This document shows, in pieces, positions 36,446 through 46,500 of a stretch of DNA of 64,000 bases. Both the position numbers and the translations under genes were made by a program. Under the pieces are notes generated by a model. That model had not been told where the DNA came from. It did no database searches and worked only from the letters and a program-made list of their open reading frames with translations. Every line of letters starts with the position of its first letter. Positions within the stretch are counted from its first letter, which is position 1. The stretch is from Pirellulales bacterium (GTDB lineage Bacteria; Planctomycetota; Planctomycetia; Pirellulales; JACPPG01): assembly GCA_036499395.1 (NCBI GenBank), contig DASYDW010000122.1:186001-250000 (forward strand). Reading direction: 5' to 3'.

Positions 36446-37855
36446 GTGACGCTCGCGCACGACTCAAGTGCCTCGATCGAAGATAAAACCGTCGATATCA
36501 TCGTCGTTGGCGCTGGGCTGGCTGGCCTGTGCGCTGCGCGCGATCTGACGCGACGCGGGATTCGTTGTGTCGTGCTCGAAGCGCGCGATCGCGTGGGAGG
36601 ACGCACGCTCAGCCAGCGGCTGGGGAACGATACGATCGACCTAGGTGGGCAGTGGATCGGTCCCACGCAGAATCGTTTGGCCGCGCTGGCTGCCGAGCTC
36701 GCAATCGAACGCTTTCCCCAGTACGACACCGGCACTAAGATTCTCTCTTGGGGTGGCAAGATTCAGCGCTACGAAGGGGACTTGCCCCGGCTTTCGATCC
36801 TGGCGCAACTGGAACTGCTGTGGGCGAGCAAGCGACTGGAGAAGTTTCAGCGTGAGATTCCCGCCGCGCGGCCTTGGGACGCGCAGCACGCTCGCGAGTG
36901 GGACAGCATCACGCTCGAAACGTGGAAACGTCGCAATATGCGGTCCGCCGGGGCGCGACTGTTTCTCGATATCGTGACGCGAGCTGTCCTCACATCCGAG
37001 CCGCGGGATTTATCATTTCTATACTTTCTCAACTACCTGCGCTCGGGCCGGGGGTTGGAAAGCCTGATCTCGATTCGGGGTGGCGCGCAGCAAGAACGAT
37101 TCGTCGGCGGTGCCCAACAGATTGCGCAGAAGTTGGCGGAGCAACTCGGCAAACGCGTCGTCACCAGTGCCCCGGTGCGAACGATCGTGCAACACGCCGA
37201 CGGCGTTGTCGTACACAGCGATGCCGGGCGATTTACAGCCCAACGCGTGATCGTGGCGGTGCCGCCACTTTTGGCCGGCAGGATTCACTACGAATCGCCG
37301 CTGCCCGCGGCCCGCGATCAGATCACAGCTCGCATGCCAATGGGGTCCGTGATCAAGTACGTGATTACCTATGAGAAGGCCTTTTGGCGCGAGGCGGGCC
37401 TGTCAGGCGAGGCCTTTAGTGACACCGGGCCCACTGTGACGACGTTCGATGATTCGTCGCACGACGGCGCGCAGCCGGCTTTGGTGACATTCAGCGATGG
37501 CGAAGTAGCCCGGGTATGGGGCGAACGCACGGCTGACGAACGGCGCACGGCTGTGCTGGCAGAGCTTGCGCGATTCTTCGGCCCGCAGGCCTTAACGCCG
37601 ACGGACTACGTCGAAAAGAACTGGAACGACGATCCTTGGAGCCGGGGCTGTTACGTAGGGGTCACCAGCCCCGGCGCTCTGACCAGTTTCGGCCACGCTT
37701 TGCAGCGCCCTTGCGGGCGGATTCATTGGTCTGGGACCGAGACCGCCGACGAGTGGCTGGGCTATCTCGATGGCGCTATTCAATCGGGCGAACGCGCCGC
37801 GAGCGAAGTAGCGCCGCTATTAGCGACTACGGCGCACCCTATCGCCGGACGTTAG
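36446..37855 (+). CDS. flavin-containing amine oxidase
   Basis: A 469-residue protein starting at GTG with GAGGA 7 nt upstream. N-terminal FAD-binding motif VVGAGLAGL (20-28), then RVGGRT (49-54), DLGGQWIGPTQNR with the family GGxWxG, and the C-terminal HWSGTETADEWLGYLDGAIQSGERAA, the FAD-binding end of monoamine oxidases. Likely oxidises a primary or polyamine substrate with release of H2O2; the substrate is unknown. No signal peptide is seen. It stands alone between the cyclophilin gene and a small minus-strand gene. Confidence 0.92.
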   Translation: MTLAHDSSASIEDKTVDIIVVGAGLAGLCAARDLTRRGIRCVVLEARDRVGGRTLSQRLGNDTIDLGGQWIGPTQNRLAALAAELAIERFPQYDTGTKILSWGGKIQRYEGDLPRLSILAQLELLWASKRLEKFQREIPAARPWDAQHAREWDSITLETWKRRNMRSAGARLFLDIVTRAVLTSEPRDLSFLYFLNYLRSGRGLESLISIRGGAQQERFVGGAQQIAQKLAEQLGKRVVTSAPVRTIVQHADGVVVHSDAGRFTAQRVIVAVPPLLAGRIHYESPLPAARDQITARMPMGSVIKYVITYEKAFWREAGLSGEAFSDTGPTVTTFDDSSHDGAQPALVTFSDGEVARVWGERTADERRTAVLAELARFFGPQALTPTDYVEKNWNDDPWSRGCYVGVTSPGALTSFGHALQRPCGRIHWSGTETADEWLGYLDGAIQSGERAASEVAPLLATTAHPIAGR

Positions 37856-37940
37856 GCTCGGCGACACGCACTCGGCTTTCCTCCCGGGCGCGGCCCAGCG
37901 GTTCACGATGCCCACTCGCAGCATTGGGCAGCGCGGTGCG

Positions 37941-38210
37941 CTAGGCGGCCGCCCGGCACGGCGCCGTGGCTTCGTTCAGACGCACGGCCCGCAGCAATGG
38001 CCCGCGATCGCGGTAGAACTTCAATTCATTCGCGTCGGCAAACCATACGGCGCGAATATCGCCGCATTTGAAAGCCCGTCCGCAGTAATGCCCCTCGCGG
38101 ACCAGAACACTTTTGATGATCTGGGACTCGTCTGTGACGGCTTCGCCGAGTTCCCCCATGATTCGCACCACCAGGTGGTGAACGGGGTCGAACGGAACTG
38201 AGACTTTCAT
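37941..38210 (-). CDS. small uncharacterised protein (89 aa)
   Basis: Not assigned to a family. The sequence looks protein-like in composition: MKVSVPFDPVHHLVVRIMG, SQIIKSVLVREGHYCGRAFKC, and IRAVWFADANELKFYRDRG. It alternates hydrophobic and charged residues as an alpha/beta fold would, with HYCGRAFKCG possibly metal-binding. GGGGAG lies about 10 nt before the ATG. The gene is divergent from the next small protein gene. Confidence 0.6.
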   Translation of the reverse strand: MKVSVPFDPVHHLVVRIMGELGEAVTDESQIIKSVLVREGHYCGRAFKCGDIRAVWFADANELKFYRDRGPLLRAVRLNEATAPCRAAA

Positions 38211-38443
38211 CCGCAGATGACTCCCCAGGAAGATGCGCTATACGCCGCAAGGTTTGCATCGGCGGATCGACCCCCACCTTGTTCGTGCAAGCTTGGTGGG
38301 ACGTTTATTTTTCCTGTCTTGCCAGGTTGCCTTAATCGACCAGAACTGCAGTCGAGGGGCCGATTGTCGAGTCGCGGCGGACGTCGGTGCCGTTGGAAAA
38401 CGGCCCTGTCTCTAGAACCGAGGCAGCAATCGTTACGAAATAG

Positions 38444-38471
38444 TTGACGTTTGTACACTAATGCGTACAAT
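38444..38471 (+). promoter_or_regulatory. strong promoter with TTGTAC-N8-GTACAA palindrome
   Basis: TTGACG (38444-38449), a 16-bp spacer and TACAAT (38466-38471) match the sigma70 consensus well. The spacer and -10 contain the palindrome TTGTAC-ACTAATGC-GTACAA (38451-38470). The block TGTACACTAATGC (38452-38464) recurs with one mismatch in the imuA promoter (52953-52941, minus strand). The surrounding 321-nt gap (38211-38531) has no other recognised feature. Confidence 0.65.
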
Positions 38472-38531
38472 CGCCAAAGAGCGAATGGAACGACGAAGGA
38501 AACGACGGTTCGCCCCAAGGAGGCCAAGCCT

Positions 38532-38735
38532 ATGTCGTCACTTTGCGATAAGCCCCTATCGAACCTGGGCGTTGAAGAAGACCAAGGGGCTGTTTCCGGG
38601 GTTTGCCGTCTTTGCGACGTGCTTCCCGCAGTGCTGGCCCGCTATGGGCTATCCGACGAACCTGCCGTCTCGCACATCGTCGCGATCGGCATGCGGGGCA
38701 CGCCGGCGTTGTCACTGGTGCCCGTGGCGTGTTGA
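38532..38735 (+). CDS. small uncharacterised protein (67 aa)
   Basis: Supported by AAGGAGG 8 nt before the ATG and by a strong promoter at 38444-38471. The protein starts MSSLCDKPLSNLG and contains VCRLCDVLPAVLARYG, with three cysteines (two as CRLC) in the first 35 residues, then a Gly-Met-Arg-Gly-Thr stretch. No family is recognised. It may be a small Cys-rich regulatory or binding protein. Another overlapping frame from 38461 lacks such start signals and is arginine-rich, as expected of a shadow frame. Confidence 0.65.
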   Translation: MSSLCDKPLSNLGVEEDQGAVSGVCRLCDVLPAVLARYGLSDEPAVSHIVAIGMRGTPALSLVPVAC

Positions 38736-39023
38736 ACAAGTCACCAAGCTCGATGGTGTCAATTCGATGCTGCCAAGTATGCGACGCGATCGTCGTACAG
38801 CAATGCGCGCTGGCCACGACATACTGGCATCCGTACTACTGTCAATTGTGGCACTGATGACAGTGCGACGCTCGCTGCTGGCAGGCACGGCGCTGTCGAA
38901 GGTTACCTAATCGGAAATGGCTCCCACACTTCGGGCAAATCGCTCAATTCGCGGCCGCGTGCTTCCGATGCCTCAATGTGAGCACGCACGCATTTCCCCC
39001 TGGAGCCAAGGAAGGACCCAGCT

Positions 39024-39209
39024 ATGGATCGATTCATGCGCATCCAAGATTTGACCCCCGCCGAAATTGAAGCTGCCATCGACGCTGCGGACGTCGAATT
39101 GGGTATCGAAGAAATCCTGGCCGTCCGCGAATTCGTCGACCAGATCGGCGGCGTCGCCAACGCCCGGCTGGCGATCGAGATGCTGTCAAAACTCGAAGAC
39201 GCGGCCTAA
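39024..39209 (+). CDS. small helical protein (61 aa)
   Basis: Not assigned to a family, but very protein-like: MRIQDLTPAEIEAAIDAADVE followed by LGIEEILAVREFVDQIGG and ANARLAIEMLSKLEDAA, an acidic three-helix pattern. GGAAGG lies about 9 nt before the ATG. Small acidic helical proteins of this kind are recurrent in Planctomycetota, usually without known function. It follows the 67-residue gene by 288 nt on the same strand and has no obvious own promoter. Confidence 0.7.
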   Translation: MDRFMRIQDLTPAEIEAAIDAADVELGIEEILAVREFVDQIGGVANARLAIEMLSKLEDAA

Positions 39210-39239
39210 GCGCTAACGGCCAATGGTCAAACCGCGGTG

Positions 39240-39935
39240 CTAACCGAGTTGCAACTCGGGATGCCCGCGGCGCAGACGAAAGCGGCCGAACCAGCCCAGG
39301 CCGCTGCCGGTAATCCCAAGCCATTCCAGCTTGGGCAGCGCTTTGACGAGCTGCCTCACGGCGTTGCCGACGTGCGTACCGCGGAGGTCGATTTTTCGGA
39401 GATTCGAAAAGGAGGCCAGCTTGGCCAATCCTTGATTCGTGATTTTCGATCGCGAGAAGTCGAGCCAGTGTAGCGTCTCGAGCATTGGGCGGTGCGTGAG
39501 TAGGAAGTCGATGTCGGCGTCCGTGGCATTCGGCCCGGACATTCGGATGCCGGCAATCGTGTCCAGGACCTGGGCAAAATCCTCGCCCACTTCGCGCTTC
39601 AACCAATCGATGTGTTCGAGCGTGACGCGGCCGCCGCGTGCTTCGATCGCGGTCACGAGCTGCTGCTGCTCAATGTAACGCTCGATGCTCTCGGCCAGCC
39701 AACGGCTACGCCCCGAATGAAACTTGCTGTACTCGAGCGCGCGCTCGAAGTCGGTTTGGAGCGAAACAAAATCCTCTTGATTTCCCCCAGCGTCAGGATG
39801 CGCATGCTTGACCTTGGCCAGGTAAGCCTCTTTCACGTCCTGTTCCGAGCAAGGAAGCATAACACCCAGTCGTACGAGGAAATCGGGCCGGTACTCGGCG
39901 ACGTCGACGGCATGGCTGGCATCGTGGGAAGTCAT
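39240..39935 (-). CDS. J-domain protein with C-terminal leucine-rich repeats
   Basis: A 231-residue protein. Residues 18-70 form a J domain with the HPD motif (KVKHAHPDAGG, His46-Pro47-Asp48) needed to stimulate DnaK. A helical link follows, with an RYIEQQQ segment. The C-terminal half (about 110-215) has leucine-rich-repeat character: LETLHWLDFSRSKITNQGLAKL, LRKIDLRGTHVGNAVRQL and LEWLGITGSGL. A J domain with LRRs suggests a co-chaperone that recruits DnaK to LRR-bound clients; that is inference. No ribosome binding site was found. Confidence 0.85.
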   Translation of the reverse strand: MTSHDASHAVDVAEYRPDFLVRLGVMLPCSEQDVKEAYLAKVKHAHPDAGGNQEDFVSLQTDFERALEYSKFHSGRSRWLAESIERYIEQQQLVTAIEARGGRVTLEHIDWLKREVGEDFAQVLDTIAGIRMSGPNATDADIDFLLTHRPMLETLHWLDFSRSKITNQGLAKLASFSNLRKIDLRGTHVGNAVRQLVKALPKLEWLGITGSGLGWFGRFRLRRGHPELQLG

Positions 39936-40018
39936 ATGTGACCATTGTGAAGGGACCGCTGGAAATGGTCAAACCGGAGGAGCCTAAAACCTGGCCCGTT
40001 CTGCCCTAGAACCGTTGT

Positions 40019-40038
40019 ATCCGTGCTGATCCGTGCTC
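40019..40038. repeat. tandem ATCCGTGCT repeat
   Basis: Two tandem 10-mers ATCCGTGCTG and ATCCGTGCTC lie in the gap between the J-domain gene and the methyltransferase gene. The ATCCGTG-type motif is a recurrent intergenic repeat in many planctomycete genomes. No function is assigned. Confidence 0.4.
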
Positions 40039-40174
40039 ACGCAAGTGCTTTTATCGTATGCCCCAAAGGTGAGGGCCTGACATTCCTTGCTAGATGGACA
40101 GTTCGAAGCTGTCCGCCGGAATACAATTCCATCACGGATGACGACCGAGGGGGCTAATCGTGAAGGAGCCAGCG

Positions 40175-40801
40175 ATGATGAGCGACGCCGACAGACCCCG
40201 TCACAGTTCCGCCGAGGATTGGGACGATAGCTACCGAACGAATAATCTCCCTTGGGATACTCAGCGCCCTTCCGCGGAATTGATGCGCGTGCTGGGCGAG
40301 GGATTCGTAACGCCGTGCCGCACGCTGGAGTTCGGTTGCGGCACTGGCACGAATGCGATCTACCTTGCCGAGCGCGGCTTTCAAGTCACGGCGATCGATT
40401 TCTCGCCCCTTGCGATCGACCGCGCGCGGCAGAAGGCACAGGCCGCGGCGGTGCGCGTCGATTTTTTCGTGGCTGATGTGGCTGCGGCGCCGCAAATCGA
40501 GCCGCTCGACTTTGTGTTCGACCGCGGTTGCTATCACGCCGTCCGGCGCGTGGATCTCACTGGTTATCAGGCCGCGGTCGAGCGATTGACGCATCCAGGC
40601 TCAAAGTTCCTATTGCTGGCTGGTAACGCTAACGAAACTCTTCCCGGAGGTGGCCCGCCGCGTGTCCGGGAAGACGAAATCCGGGCCGAATTTGCGTCGC
40701 TGTTTGACGTCGTATGGATCCGCCCGTTCCGTTTCGCAGAGCCGGGCGGCGGCAATGGATTCTTGGCGTGGTCGGCCGGCATGGTGCGTCGCGAAGCGTG
40801 A
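40175..40801 (+). CDS. class I SAM-dependent methyltransferase
   Basis: A 208-residue protein. AAGGAG lies 6 nt before this ATG, which is preferred to GTG 40160. The SAM-binding motif is TLEFGCGTGTNAIYLAERG (about 49-67), followed by VTAIDFSPLAIDRARQKA and FVADVAA. The N-terminal WDDSYRTNNLPWDTQRPS resembles the thiopurine S-methyltransferase/TehB-like group. FDRGCYHAVRR lies in the substrate region. Substrate not predictable: thiols, tellurite or small molecules are all possible. Cytoplasmic. Confidence 0.9.
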   Translation: MMSDADRPRHSSAEDWDDSYRTNNLPWDTQRPSAELMRVLGEGFVTPCRTLEFGCGTGTNAIYLAERGFQVTAIDFSPLAIDRARQKAQAAAVRVDFFVADVAAAPQIEPLDFVFDRGCYHAVRRVDLTGYQAAVERLTHPGSKFLLLAGNANETLPGGGPPRVREDEIRAEFASLFDVVWIRPFRFAEPGGGNGFLAWSAGMVRREA

Positions 40802-40850
40802 CGAGACACGGTCCTTAACGCTTCGTCTCGTGCGCCGCAAGTTCATGAAT

Positions 40851-42452
40851 TCAGCGCGCTGCCTCGCTTGCCGAAAAGTCGGTGGATTGCGTCGCGGCAA
40901 TGCCAGAGGGCGGTTCGGCGACGACAATCATTTCAAGAACGCGTGCGTCGACCAATCGAATCGCGGAAGCAATGCGCCGTGAGATCGCAATTCTCGCCAA
41001 GGCGAGAATCACTCCATACGTTGCCACAAAGGGCCAAAACGGTAGTTCCGATGGCTCGTGGCCGATCCAGTGAGCGAATTGCGCTGAAGGGCTTATCGCC
41101 ATCATGATCGGCCATTGCAAGTACAGGCCCGCTACATGGGGCGCAATGACTAGCGCGGCTAAAAAGGCTGCAAAGACCATAGGTAGTGCCGGCCCGATTG
41201 AAACCACCAATTGGTACGCGGCGCCAACGCTTAAAATCAGCAGGCACAACGCTACGAGCTTGTCCGACTCGTTGGCAAGCAAGGCCGCGAAATCGGGCCC
41301 CGCTGCCGCCTTTGCTCCGACAGGCATGATTACTAGCAACACCGTGGCAACGACTCCCATCGCGCAAAAAGTGACTAGCGCCCCGATATTTTCGGATCGC
41401 TCGCCGTACCACAAATCGCGCCAGTACGGCATTCGGCCGCGGAATCTCCACACCCAGCTACGCAGACATTCACGCCCGGGAGTCACAGCCATTGTCATCA
41501 GCAGCGAAAAGGCGATGTGAATTAAGCAAAACGTCGCCACGCTTGCCCCCAAGGTCGGCGTCATCGTGCGCGGGTCACCCAGCACCCCGGCTGCCACGAC
41601 ATCGATAGCTGCAACAATTCCATAGGCCAGCGGCTTGCCGAGCGCCACGTTGACGGGACTGATCATTCGTCGCGAGATCGAATGCAAGAAAACCACGCCC
41701 ACGATCACTTGTGTCAGAGGGGTAATCAGCAAGTAGGGAATCTGCCAGTCGAAGACCGGTAGCCGGTCGAGCGTCGCGTTGCCGCGTGCCAGGCCGACAA
41801 TGCCAAGCACCGGGGTTAGAAAGCCCACGGGGATTTGCGTCAGGGGATTCGTCGTGAGAAAGGGGGCCATGATCACGAGCGGCGCGGTGTAGATAAAGGC
41901 CAGCACCACGACCACAATGCGGATCATTCGTCCGGCGCCCCGCGTCTTCTCGCCGGCATCCAGTGGATAGATCAATCCGATTGACCCGAGCAAAAACGCC
42001 GTGGTCACAATCTGCAAGGCGAGCGCCGAGAGCACGCCGAACGTCACCGCTCCCATGCCCCAGCACCAAATCAGTAGCGGCACCCCGGCCAGCGCCATCA
42101 GGTATCCCTGGGCTGGCTCGCCCAGCAATTTCCCAAGCAGGATGTCGCGCGGCGGCACCGCGGCAATGCGCTGGTAATCGAGGGTACGGTTGGTGACCTC
42201 GGCATGCATTGATTGATGCGTGGCCATCATAGCCGACACGCCGGCGATAACCGTTTCGACGGCAAACAACGAGACGCAGTATACGGCCACCCACGAAACG
42301 TTCGGATCGTCGGCCAGGTTGTAATGCAGAATGCCGCCGAGACCCACTAGGATCAAAAAGTATGTCGCGGCGATAAAGGCGGGCGTTCCGCCGCGAAAGC
42401 GAACCCGATAGGCGCTGACCACTAGCGGGTTATTCCAATAATCCAGGCGCAT
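40851..42452 (-). CDS. ABC-2-type transporter permease, 12-TM
   Basis: A 533-residue polytopic protein with about 12 hydrophobic segments. The N-terminal EVTNRTLDYQRIAAVPPRDILLGKLLGEPAQGYLMAL, between the second and third segments, is the conserved cytoplasmic loop of ABC-2 permeases. It starts 8 nt after the end of the ATPase gene, so the two form one exporter. The substrate is unknown. A second block resembling the N-terminal half appears after about residue 270. Confidence 0.85.
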   Translation of the reverse strand: MRLDYWNNPLVVSAYRVRFRGGTPAFIAATYFLILVGLGGILHYNLADDPNVSWVAVYCVSLFAVETVIAGVSAMMATHQSMHAEVTNRTLDYQRIAAVPPRDILLGKLLGEPAQGYLMALAGVPLLIWCWGMGAVTFGVLSALALQIVTTAFLLGSIGLIYPLDAGEKTRGAGRMIRIVVVVLAFIYTAPLVIMAPFLTTNPLTQIPVGFLTPVLGIVGLARGNATLDRLPVFDWQIPYLLITPLTQVIVGVVFLHSISRRMISPVNVALGKPLAYGIVAAIDVVAAGVLGDPRTMTPTLGASVATFCLIHIAFSLLMTMAVTPGRECLRSWVWRFRGRMPYWRDLWYGERSENIGALVTFCAMGVVATVLLVIMPVGAKAAAGPDFAALLANESDKLVALCLLILSVGAAYQLVVSIGPALPMVFAAFLAALVIAPHVAGLYLQWPIMMAISPSAQFAHWIGHEPSELPFWPFVATYGVILALARIAISRRIASAIRLVDARVLEMIVVAEPPSGIAATQSTDFSASEAAR

Positions 42453-42460
42453 AGATCTCG

Positions 42461-43390
42461 CTAACTGGTCCTATGACCCGAGATGTGCATGTAAATATCT
42501 TCCAAGTTGTCACGTTCGATGCTGAAGGAGACGAGCGGTATTCCCTGGTTGACGATGCGGCGATGCAGCGCCGGCAATTCGTCGCGACTACCTCCCCAAG
42601 TACATGTCAATTGGCCGTTCGAATGATCGACTTTTTCGGCGGCGACCTCCTGCTCGAGCAATTGCGCCAACTGCAAGGTTTGTCCGTCGGCCACCTCGAT
42701 CACCAGCCGCATCCGTGATTGCAACTGTCGCAGGATGTCTTCGACGCGGCCGCTGGCAAGCAACTGTCCCTGCTCGACAATGCCAATCGAGGTGCAGAAG
42801 TCGGCCATCTCGGTGAGGATGTGGCTCGAGATCAAAACCGTGCGCCCCATCTCGTGCAGCTTCTTAAGGATCTCGCGGAACTCGATGCGCCCGGCCGGAT
42901 CGAGTCCCGATGCCGGCTCGTCCAGCAGCAGCACTTGCGGCTGGTGCAAGAGAGTCTTGGCGAAGCACAGTCGCTGCCGCATGCCGCGCGAGAGAGCCTT
43001 GATCTTGTCATCGCGGCGGACTTCCAAGCTCACCAGTTCAAGCACATCGTCGATGAGCTGCTTGCGCCGCGATCGCTCGATCCGGTAGCAGCCAGCGAAG
43101 TGATCGAGGTATTCCCACACCAGCATGTCGTCATACAGGCTGAAGAAATCGGACATGTAGCCGATCAGCGGATGGACATCGAGTGGCCGCTCGCAAACAT
43201 CGATCCCCCCGATGGTCACCTGACCATAGGTCGGTTCGAGCAGAGTGGCCAGGATGCGGATCAGGGTTGTTTTGCCCGCACCATTGGGCCCGATCAGGCC
43301 ATAGACTTCGCCGGCCGGAATCGACAGGTTCAGGTTAGCGATCGCAACTTTACCGTCGTATTGCTTGCGAAGATGACGGACTTCAATCAT
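42461..43390 (-). CDS. ABC transporter ATP-binding protein
   Basis: A 309-residue ATPase from the ATG at MIEVRHL (preferred to one 63 nt further up because the domain starts there). Walker A GPNGAGKTT (34-42), Q-loop region, signature LSRGMRQRL (an LSxGM variant), Walker B VLLLDEPASGLDP, and H-loop ISSHI. The C-terminal 90 residues contain the regulatory region found in CcmA/NatA-type ATPases. It pairs with the permease downstream. The nearby divergent gene is the cytochrome/HEAT protein. Confidence 0.94.
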   Translation of the reverse strand: MIEVRHLRKQYDGKVAIANLNLSIPAGEVYGLIGPNGAGKTTLIRILATLLEPTYGQVTIGGIDVCERPLDVHPLIGYMSDFFSLYDDMLVWEYLDHFAGCYRIERSRRKQLIDDVLELVSLEVRRDDKIKALSRGMRQRLCFAKTLLHQPQVLLLDEPASGLDPAGRIEFREILKKLHEMGRTVLISSHILTEMADFCTSIGIVEQGQLLASGRVEDILRQLQSRMRLVIEVADGQTLQLAQLLEQEVAAEKVDHSNGQLTCTWGGSRDELPALHRRIVNQGIPLVSFSIERDNLEDIYMHISGHRTS

Positions 43391-43563
43391 GGCCGCCCCC
43401 CTGAACCGTGTGCGCGCTTCTCGTTCCAGCAACTCAACTGTAAAGCCTGCCAAGATCGCTTGTAAAGGCTCGAAGTCGATGGCTTTCGAGGCGCTGCTCG
43501 CTGGCTTATTATGTGAAGACTAACAAATCGCACGGCGAAGGCCGGTTTGGCGTAGGGAGAATC

Positions 43564-46500
43564 ATGTCCACCGCGACACGTTTTTTTATTATCTGTCTGC
43601 TTGGTTTCGTTGCGCTCCTTGCGGGACGCCTCTTGCCAGGAAGACATCGCGCGCACTCGAAGATCGCACGTGCTGCGCCCTCGTCGACCATGACGCAAAC
43701 GGCGTCGACTGCGAATCAGCCTGCGCGCATACCAGCGAGCGTCTTGCCACAGTTGGAATTGGATGAACTGCTGAAGCCGACGCCGCCCAAAGAACCGGCC
43801 GAGGCACTAAAGACCTTCGAGGCGATACCTGGATTTCACATAGAGCTGGCCGCGCACGAGCCCGATGTCGTCGACCCCGTGGCGGCGGCCTTCGACGAGC
43901 AAGGGCATCTATTCGTTGCCGAGATGCGTGACTATCCGTTCCGTCCCAAGGAAGGGGACAAACCGACGGGCCGCGTTCGCATGCTCACCGATACGGATGG
44001 CGATGGCCGCTACGATCGTAGCACAACCTTCGCCGACGAACTGCTGTGGCCGACCGGTGTCGTTTGCTCGAATCATGGAGTCTATGTCGCTGCGGCGCCG
44101 AACGTTTATTTTTTCAAGGATACCGACGGTGATGGCGTGGCAGACGAGCGTCGCGTCGTCTTCGCTGGCTTTGGAACGCAGAACGAACAAGGCTCGGTGA
44201 ATTGCCTGACCTGGGGCCTGGACGGAAAGATTTATGCCAGCACCTCGAAAAACGGCGGACAGATTCGTTCGGGCCAATATCCAAAGTCGGAGCCGGTCGG
44301 CATCAGTGGTCGCGATTTCTGTTTCGATCCCGCGACCGAGAAGCTGGAACTGGTGACAGGTGGCGGTCAGTTCGGCAACGCCTTCGACGATTGGGGAAAT
44401 CGCTTCCTGTGCGACCAGGCCAATCCGTCGATGGAGGTGATGCTGCCGAATCGATATCTGGCGCGGAATCCGTTGTTGGCCGTGCCCGAGGCGGTCAATG
44501 ATTTGACTCCGGGCGCCGTGAAGATATTTCGCATCAGTCCGCTGGAAGGATGGCGCGTAGTTCGCTCAACGCGGCGGTTGGCGCTCGGCGAACGCGGCGC
44601 GGACTCGACCGGTTTAAATCATCACGTGCTCGACGGCGTGGCCGGTTTGATGATCTATCGGGGCGACGCCTATCCGCCGGAGTTTCGCGGTAATTTGATT
44701 GTCGGCGACGGGCAGACCAATCTGGTGCACCGTCGGCGACTGGAGCCGGACGGGGTGACGTTTCGCTCAATTCGCGCCGACGAGAACATGGAATTCGTTC
44801 GCTCGAGCGATATCTGGTTCCGACCCGTCAACTCGTTGAACGGACCAGACGGTTGCGTGTGGATCACCGATATGGCCCGCGAGGTGATCGAGTCAGTGCA
44901 TGTGCCGTGGGACGTGGTCAGCCGCATCAATTTGAAGAGTCAGGGCCGGGGCCGGATTTACCGTATCGCTCCGGACGGTTTTAGAGTTCCGGCGTTGCCG
45001 CGCCTGAACGAGGTCGGCACGGCGGAATTGGTTGCCACGCTGTCGCACCGCGGCGGGTGGTGGCGCGATACGGCGCAACGCTTGTTGCGCGAGCGACAGG
45101 ATCCAGCGGCGGTGCAGCCACTACGAACCTTGTTGCGCGAATCCTCCTTCGACCTGGCCCGCCTGCACGCACTGTATACCTTGGAGCAGCTGAAGGCTCT
45201 CAGCGACGATGACTTGCAGCATGCACTGGCAGACGAATCGTCAGGCGTGCGCGAACATGCCGTGACGCTGTCTGAGGCGCGATTGTCGAAGTCGCTGGAG
45301 TTATTGTCGCGCGTGGTTCACTTGGCAGCCGACGATGCGCCGCGGGTCCGTTTTCGGGTGGCCTTCTCGTTGGGCGAAGTGAAGGGGACAGACGCTGCGC
45401 GTCAACAGGCGATTTCCGGGCTGGCCACGATCGGGCGACGCGACGGTGGCGACGTCTGGGTACGTACCGCAATTCTCAGTTCGAGCCGGCCGTGGGCCTC
45501 GGCTTTGCTCGGCGAGCTAACGCAATCCGCCGGGGATACGGCGGATGCGGCGCTTTTGCGACAACTCGGTTTTCTGGTGGGACGCGATGAAGATCATGAC
45601 AACCGGGCCGGGACTTTATTGGACGCGCTAGCTGGCTCTCCCGCGGCATCGAATTTTGCGACGCTCGAGCCTATTTTGCTGGGATTGGCGGATGGTTTGC
45701 GCGGCGCGAAAACGACGATCCAGCAATTGCAGCCGAAGTTACCGCAGACGGGCGCGGCCCTTGTCAATCGCGTTGTTGAGAACGCGGCGAAAATCGTTGG
45801 CGACGAGCAAGCCTCGACAAGCGCGCGTGTCCGGGCGATTCAGGTTCTCTCGCTCGGGCAAGTGGAGCGAACGCTGCCGCTGTTGGCGCCTTTGCTGTCG
45901 GCCCACGCGGCCGAAGGGATCGAGCGTGCTGCCGTGCAATCATTAGCGACGTTCGACAGTCCGCAGGTCGCAGCGGCCTTGATTGGTCCCTGGCGCAGCT
46001 ACACACCACAATCGCGCAGTGCGGTCGTGCAGACGATCTTTTCGCACCCGGCGTGGCGCAGCGATTTGCTGGCAGCGATTGAGCGCGGCGACGTTGCCGC
46101 CAACCAGATCACCCGTGTCGAGCGCGGCATGCTGCTGGCCCTGCCGGATAAGGATCAGCGGGCGCGTGCGGAGAAGATCTTCGAGGCGGACAATAGTCCT
46201 CGGCAGGAGATTTACAATCAATATCGTCCCACGCTCGAAATGGCCGGCACGGTCCAGGCGGGTGAGAAGGTCTATCAGCGCGAGTGTATGGCATGCCACC
46301 AGGTGGGCAAGCAAGGTCAAGCCGTGGGGCCGAATCTAGCGACGACTAAGCATCGAGCGCCTGAGGAATTGCTGATGCACATTCTCGACCCGAATCGCGA
46401 GGTGCAGCCAGCCTACATTCAATATTCGGTCATCGATCGCGACGGAGGCATCTACTCCGGCCTGATTGCCGCCGAGACAGCCAGTAGCATCACGTTGCGC

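Noticed and set aside
38461-38910. 149-codon plus-strand frame overlapping the 67-residue gene
   Set aside because: Arg-rich shadow composition, starts inside the promoter -10, and the competing frame has AAGGAGG before its ATG.
39222-39976. 13-nt direct repeats AATGGTCAAACCG at 39222-39234 and 39964-39976 flanking the J-LRR gene
   Set aside because: Could mark an insertion, but a 13-mer pair at this distance is expected about once by chance in a window this size and there is no terminal inverted repeat or transposase.
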